DNA of 44,886 nt from Chlamydiota bacterium (GTDB taxonomy: Bacteria > Chlamydiota > Chlamydiia > Chlamydiales > Rhabdochlamydiaceae). Shown here in pieces: positions 41,920-44,886 of the stretch; the stretch's first letter is position 1, and the number at the start of each line of letters is the position of its first letter. The stretch lies in the NCBI GenBank assembly GCA_013287705.1, contig JABDDH010000003.1:1-44886 (forward strand), in the 5' to 3' direction. Under the pieces are notes generated by a model. The model was not told the origin of the DNA. It was given only the letters and a program-made list of their open reading frames with translations, and searched no databases. The translations under genes and the position numbers were made by a program.

Positions 41920-42759
41920 ATGTTATATCTTGTTGCAACACCTATTGGGAACCTCGGGGATATTGCGTTGCGCGCGCTAGAGGTGCTGCGCACAGTTGAC
42001 CTAATCCTCTGTGAGGATACGCGCCATAGTGGCCACCTGCTGCGTCACTATGAGATTCAGTCTCGTCTTACTTCCTACCATAAATTCAACGAACTAGAAA
42101 AAGAAGAGTGGATTGTCCAGGAGCTTAAGATGGGCAAATCCATCGCTCTTATTTCCGATGCAGGGACCCCCCTTGTGGCAGATCCAGGAGCCCGGCTTGT
42201 CAAGCGGTGCCGCAAAGAAGGGATCCCCATTACAGCACTTCCTGGTCCTTGTGCTGCTCTTGTCGCATTGACCCTTTCGGGTTTTTCTGCTGAAAAATTC
42301 CAATTTCTCGGATTTTTGCCAAAACAGCCTTCTGAGTTAAAAAAGTGGGCAGAAGAGCTTTTAGAGTATTCAGGCACAACGATTTGTTACGAGTCTCCTC
42401 ATCGCATTGTCAAGAGCTTAGAACTTTTTTTTGCGCTTGCACCTGATAGACGCTTCTGTCTTGCGCGGGAATTAACTAAAGCATTTGAAGAGGTGTTGAT
42501 TGGACTCCCAGGCGAGCTTCTTTTCCATTTTGATGAAAAAGATCCACGCGGTGAATATGTGCTTCTTATTGAGGGGAATCCTGTAACACTTGTTCCCTCG
42601 AACTCGTTTAGTGAAGATCTTCTCTGCTTGCAAAGCCATTTTTCTCTCTCTAAACAAGAGGCGATTCGCCTCGTGGCGCAATTGCGCGGGGTGCCCAAAA
42701 GAGAGGTCTATCAATCGTGTCATAAAAAAGATAGTCATGAAGAAGATCTTTTGCTATGA
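41920..42759 (+). CDS. rsmI: RsmI, 16S rRNA 2'-O-methyltransferase (C1402)
   Basis: SAM-dependent methyltransferase that 2'-O-methylates C1402 in the decoding centre. The 279 residues have MLYLVATPIGNLGDI at the N-terminus, CEDTRHSGHLLRHY, ALISDAGTPLVADPG and LPGPCAALVALTLSG, the standard tetrapyrrole-methylase-fold motifs. The ATG at 41920 is only 6 nt after tRNA-Cys, so no ribosome-binding site fits between them; an upstream in-frame start would lie inside the tRNA. Translation is probably leaderless after tRNA processing, or the ribosome-binding site is the tRNA 3' end. Confidence 0.95.
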   Translation: MLYLVATPIGNLGDIALRALEVLRTVDLILCEDTRHSGHLLRHYEIQSRLTSYHKFNELEKEEWIVQELKMGKSIALISDAGTPLVADPGARLVKRCRKEGIPITALPGPCAALVALTLSGFSAEKFQFLGFLPKQPSELKKWAEELLEYSGTTICYESPHRIVKSLELFFALAPDRRFCLARELTKAFEEVLIGLPGELLFHFDEKDPRGEYVLLIEGNPVTLVPSNSFSEDLLCLQSHFSLSKQEAIRLVAQLRGVPKREVYQSCHKKDSHEEDLLL

Positions 42760-42786
42760 TCACACCTTTTAACCAGGAAGGTAAAG

Positions 42787-44379
42787 ATGTCTGCAAAAGA
42801 GTTGATTTTTGAAGAAGAAGCGCGCAATCGACTAAGAGAGGGAATTGATGTTTTAGCGGATGTTGTGAGTGTTACCCTCGGGCCTCGGGGACGCAACGTT
42901 GGACTCGATTCGGGTTTTGGGCTTCCACTCATTACAAGTATTGGATATAGCCTCATCAAAGATATTGAGTTGAAGGACCAGTACGCCAATATGGGTGTCG
43001 CTCTTGGAAAAGAAGTTGCAAGTAAGATGAAAGAGAAGTGTGGAGATGGGACGACAACAGCGATTCTTCTGTTGCGCGCTCTTGTACAGACAGGGGTTAA
43101 GAATATTGCTTCCGGATCAAGTCCTATTGCGTTGAAACGCGGTATGGAAAAAGCATTAGATGCCCTGCTAAAACAGATCGATGCTCTCTCTTGTGCCATC
43201 ACAACTGAGGAAGAGACTAAAAACATTGCAACAGTCTCAGCATCTGGCAATCAAGAGATTGGAACAATGATTGCTGCGGCATTTAAAAAAGTAGGGCTGC
43301 AAGGCGTTATTACAGTTGAAGAGGGGAAGGGGCGAGAGACCTTGATTGAGATTGTTGAGGGGATGCAGTTTGAGCGCGGGTATACAAGTGCTTATTTTTG
43401 CACAAATACCGAGATGTTGACAGTTGAGATGCAAGAACCGCGCATTTTGATCACAGACAAGAAGATTACCTCGATTCAAGAGATTATAGGGATTGTACAG
43501 GCTGTTGCGGCAGCAGGAGAGGCTCTTCTTTTGGTGGCCGATGACTTTGAGGCGGATCTCCTCTCTACTCTTGTTGTCAACCGTCTACGCGGCACCCTGA
43601 AGGTCTGTGCTGTCAAAGCACCAGGTTTTGGCGACCGTCGCAAGCAGCTTTTAGAAGACCTTGCTGTTGTCACAGGGGCAGTTCTTGTCTCAGAAGAGAA
43701 GGGACTCTCTCTTAAGGACATGACAGTAGATGTTCTTGGTTCTGCAGAAAAGATTGTTGTGACAAAAGATAAGACGACGATTATCAATGGGTCAGGTTCT
43801 CCTCAAGCGATTGAAGAACGTGTGAAACAGATCGAGACAGAGATTGCTTTTGCGACAAGTAGCTATGATAAAGAGAAGTTTGAAGAGCGCCGTGCAAAAC
43901 TAAAAGGTGGTGTTGCGGTAATTCGTGTGGCGGCTGTTACAGAGCCAGAAGTGAAAGAGAAAAAGCAGGCGTTTACTGATAGTTTGAATGCAACACGGGC
44001 GGCTCTTGAAGAGGGGGTTGTTGTCGGAGGAGGTGTTGCTTTTTTCCGAGCCTCTTCTTTAATTGAAGATCTCGAGCTCTCAGTAGAGGAGAAGACTGGT
44101 GCCCAGATTCTTTTAAAAGCGTGTGAAGCGCCGCTGCGCCAGATCGTCGCAAATGCAGGATTTAACTCTTCTCTTATTCTTGAAGAGGTGATGGGGGCAG
44201 GTCCCTCGTTTGGCTTTAATGTGATTTCTGAGAAGGTGGAAGATCTTGTTGTAGCCGGCGTCATCGATCCGGCAAAAGTTGTTAAATCAGCGATTGCCTT
44301 TGCTGTTTCTATTGCAGGAGTTGTTCTCCTCTCAGAGGTCTTGATAGGGGATGCTTCTGATGAGATTACCCATCCGTAA
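42787..44379 (+). CDS. GroEL-like chaperonin paralog without GroES partner
   Basis: 530-residue Hsp60. The conserved ATP site GDGTTTA is present (Asp of GDGTTT), as are TLGPRGRNV, KAPGFGDRRKQ, the ATPase Asp in AFTDSLNATRAALEEG, and VVGGGVAFFRA. Several normally fixed positions differ (ITSIGYSLIKDIEL where ITKDGVTVAKEI is usual), and the Gly-Gly-Met tail is replaced by a short acidic end. No groES is adjacent and no CIRCE is seen upstream. It follows rsmI after 27 nt with AGGAAGG as ribosome-binding site. Chlamydiae carry extra, non-heat-inducible GroEL copies, and this fits one of them. Confidence 0.9.
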   Translation: MSAKELIFEEEARNRLREGIDVLADVVSVTLGPRGRNVGLDSGFGLPLITSIGYSLIKDIELKDQYANMGVALGKEVASKMKEKCGDGTTTAILLLRALVQTGVKNIASGSSPIALKRGMEKALDALLKQIDALSCAITTEEETKNIATVSASGNQEIGTMIAAAFKKVGLQGVITVEEGKGRETLIEIVEGMQFERGYTSAYFCTNTEMLTVEMQEPRILITDKKITSIQEIIGIVQAVAAAGEALLLVADDFEADLLSTLVVNRLRGTLKVCAVKAPGFGDRRKQLLEDLAVVTGAVLVSEEKGLSLKDMTVDVLGSAEKIVVTKDKTTIINGSGSPQAIEERVKQIETEIAFATSSYDKEKFEERRAKLKGGVAVIRVAAVTEPEVKEKKQAFTDSLNATRAALEEGVVVGGGVAFFRASSLIEDLELSVEEKTGAQILLKACEAPLRQIVANAGFNSSLILEEVMGAGPSFGFNVISEKVEDLVVAGVIDPAKVVKSAIAFAVSIAGVVLLSEVLIGDASDEITHP

Positions 44380-44821
44380 TCGTATAGGTAATAATCCGGC
44401 TTAAATTCGGCATCTTTTCTGCTTCATCTGAAGCAGAAAAGGTGTAGAGGATGGGTAGGCCCGATTGAGAGACTGTTGAGAGTTCAAGAAGAAGATCCGT
44501 AGGAGTTGTCGATAGCTCTTGATCTTCAAGACTGCGCGCGCCTCTTGGCGGAGCAAGCCTAACAAAAAGAGATGTCCCTTGGGGCATCTCGGCGTCTAGA
44601 TAGGCAGAGATCTTTTTGTTTTTTTCATTTGTATGAATGGCGTAAGCCACTTCGATTTGTTGGGATTTTTCTTTTCCTTCTAAATGAAAAAGAGGGGCTG
44701 GGCCAAGAAGAAGCATCTCTGTTGCCGGAGCAATTGAAAATGAGATGACTTGTTGTAGGTATAAATCTGCAAATAAAACACCTTTACACGCAAGCATTAT
44801 AAGTAAAACCTTATATTTCAT
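44366..44821 (-). CDS. Secreted hypothetical protein, beta-rich
   Basis: 151 residues with a Sec-type signal peptide (MKYKVLLIMLACKGVLFA, cleavage near residue 18). The rest is beta-strand-like: YAIHTNEKNKKISAYLD, FVRLAPPRGARS and the final SRIITYTITDG. The closing strand is reminiscent of small beta-sandwich surface proteins such as fimbrial or spore-coat-U-like folds, but no family can be named. The 3' end overlaps the groEL paralog by 14 nt. AAGG lies 8 nt before the ATG. Confidence 0.65.
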   Translation of the reverse strand: MKYKVLLIMLACKGVLFADLYLQQVISFSIAPATEMLLLGPAPLFHLEGKEKSQQIEVAYAIHTNEKNKKISAYLDAEMPQGTSLFVRLAPPRGARSLEDQELSTTPTDLLLELSTVSQSGLPILYTFSASDEAEKMPNLSRIITYTITDG

Positions 44822-44842
44822 TCGTTTGCCTTTTTAATTTAA

Positions 44843-44871
44843 AATTAAATTAACTTGATTATTACAGTCAA
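44843..44871 (-). promoter_or_regulatory. Candidate promoter of the secreted protein gene
   Basis: TTGACT (44866-44871) is followed after 17 nt by TTAATT (44843-44848) on the minus strand. The -35 is good and the -10 weak, in very AT-rich DNA 21 nt before the ATG. Confidence 0.45.
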
Positions 44872-44886
44872 GTAAATTACTTTTAA

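Noticed and set aside
42760-42786. CIRCE upstream of the groEL paralog
   Set aside because: The 27-nt gap after rsmI holds no TTAGCACTC-like arm.
43863-44264. 133-codon minus-strand ORF inside the groEL paralog
   Set aside because: A shadow of conserved GroEL coding sequence with no start signal.

Overview
The window looks like chromosomal DNA from a member of the phylum Chlamydiae, most likely an environmental, amoeba- or arthropod-associated lineage (Parachlamydiales-like) rather than an animal-pathogen Chlamydia. The pointers are an hrcA-grpE-dnaK operon behind a CIRCE operator, an E1 alpha/beta fusion of the chlamydial pdhA_B type, an hprK-HPr-enzyme I set followed by convergent ybaB-dnaX, a short ComEC, a lone extra GroEL, a candidate inclusion-membrane (Inc-like) protein, and tRNAs without encoded CCA. 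Genes that go beyond the reduced pathogen set are a 1014-residue NAD-glutamate dehydrogenase, NDH-2, a P1B-4 metal ATPase, a VIT-type metal transporter and an MFS anion transporter. The lineage is an inference; no marker gene here fixes the genus.

Layout. 1-2851: dnaK (cut by the window edge), grpE and hrcA on the minus strand with CIRCE. 2852-3363: about 500 bp with no intact gene but a short, apparently frameshifted ORF. 3364-5420: MFS transporter and YhhQ-type queuosine-precursor transporter on plus. 5386-15265: a long minus-strand run with a good promoter at its head: serS, M18 aminopeptidase, VIT transporter, P1B-4 ATPase, APC amino-acid exchanger, a 160-bp palindromic element, then glutamate dehydrogenase. 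15278-16103: Inc-like protein. 16337-19503: a UPF0158-type protein translationally coupled to the E1 fusion. 19486-22204: a small coiled-coil protein, a second copy of the 160-bp element, a YycJ-type metallo-beta-lactamase (MBL) protein, and convergently a receiver-MBL fusion. 22186-25699: a minus-strand unit with promoter, tRNA-His, uppP, ftsK and a two-TM protein, leading into the receiver-MBL gene. 25786-28573: comEC and NDH-2. 28611-33311: hprK, HPr, enzyme I facing dnaX-ybaB across a palindrome. 33348-33910: a decayed DUF4143 ATPase and another palindrome. 34089-35585: a short PgpH-like HD phosphohydrolase. 35573-36011: three large palindromes in a row. 35999-39729: metallophosphoesterase, CxxCxxCC protein, phosphohexomutase and SDR on minus. 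39926-44821: a putative effector with a weak TIKI/ChaN-like pattern, a Lys/Ala-rich basic protein, tRNA-Cys-rsmI-groEL paralog on plus and a secreted protein on minus.

How the genes fit together. The serS-to-gdh run couples peptide trimming, amino-acid exchange and glutamate oxidation with a pair of Fe/Mn/Co-type metal transporters. HPr kinase, HPr and enzyme I occur with no enzyme II in view, which suits a regulatory PTS. tRNA-His, uppP and ftsK link translation, envelope lipid recycling and division.

The most unusual content is non-coding. At least three sequence families of long palindromes sit in the gaps. The 160-bp family lies directly 5' of start codons in a fixed orientation (gdh and the YycJ-like gene). 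The other families lie at the 3' ends of genes, and their arms encode the last codons and stop codons of neighbours (Ile-Pro-Lys-stop and Ile-His-Lys-stop).
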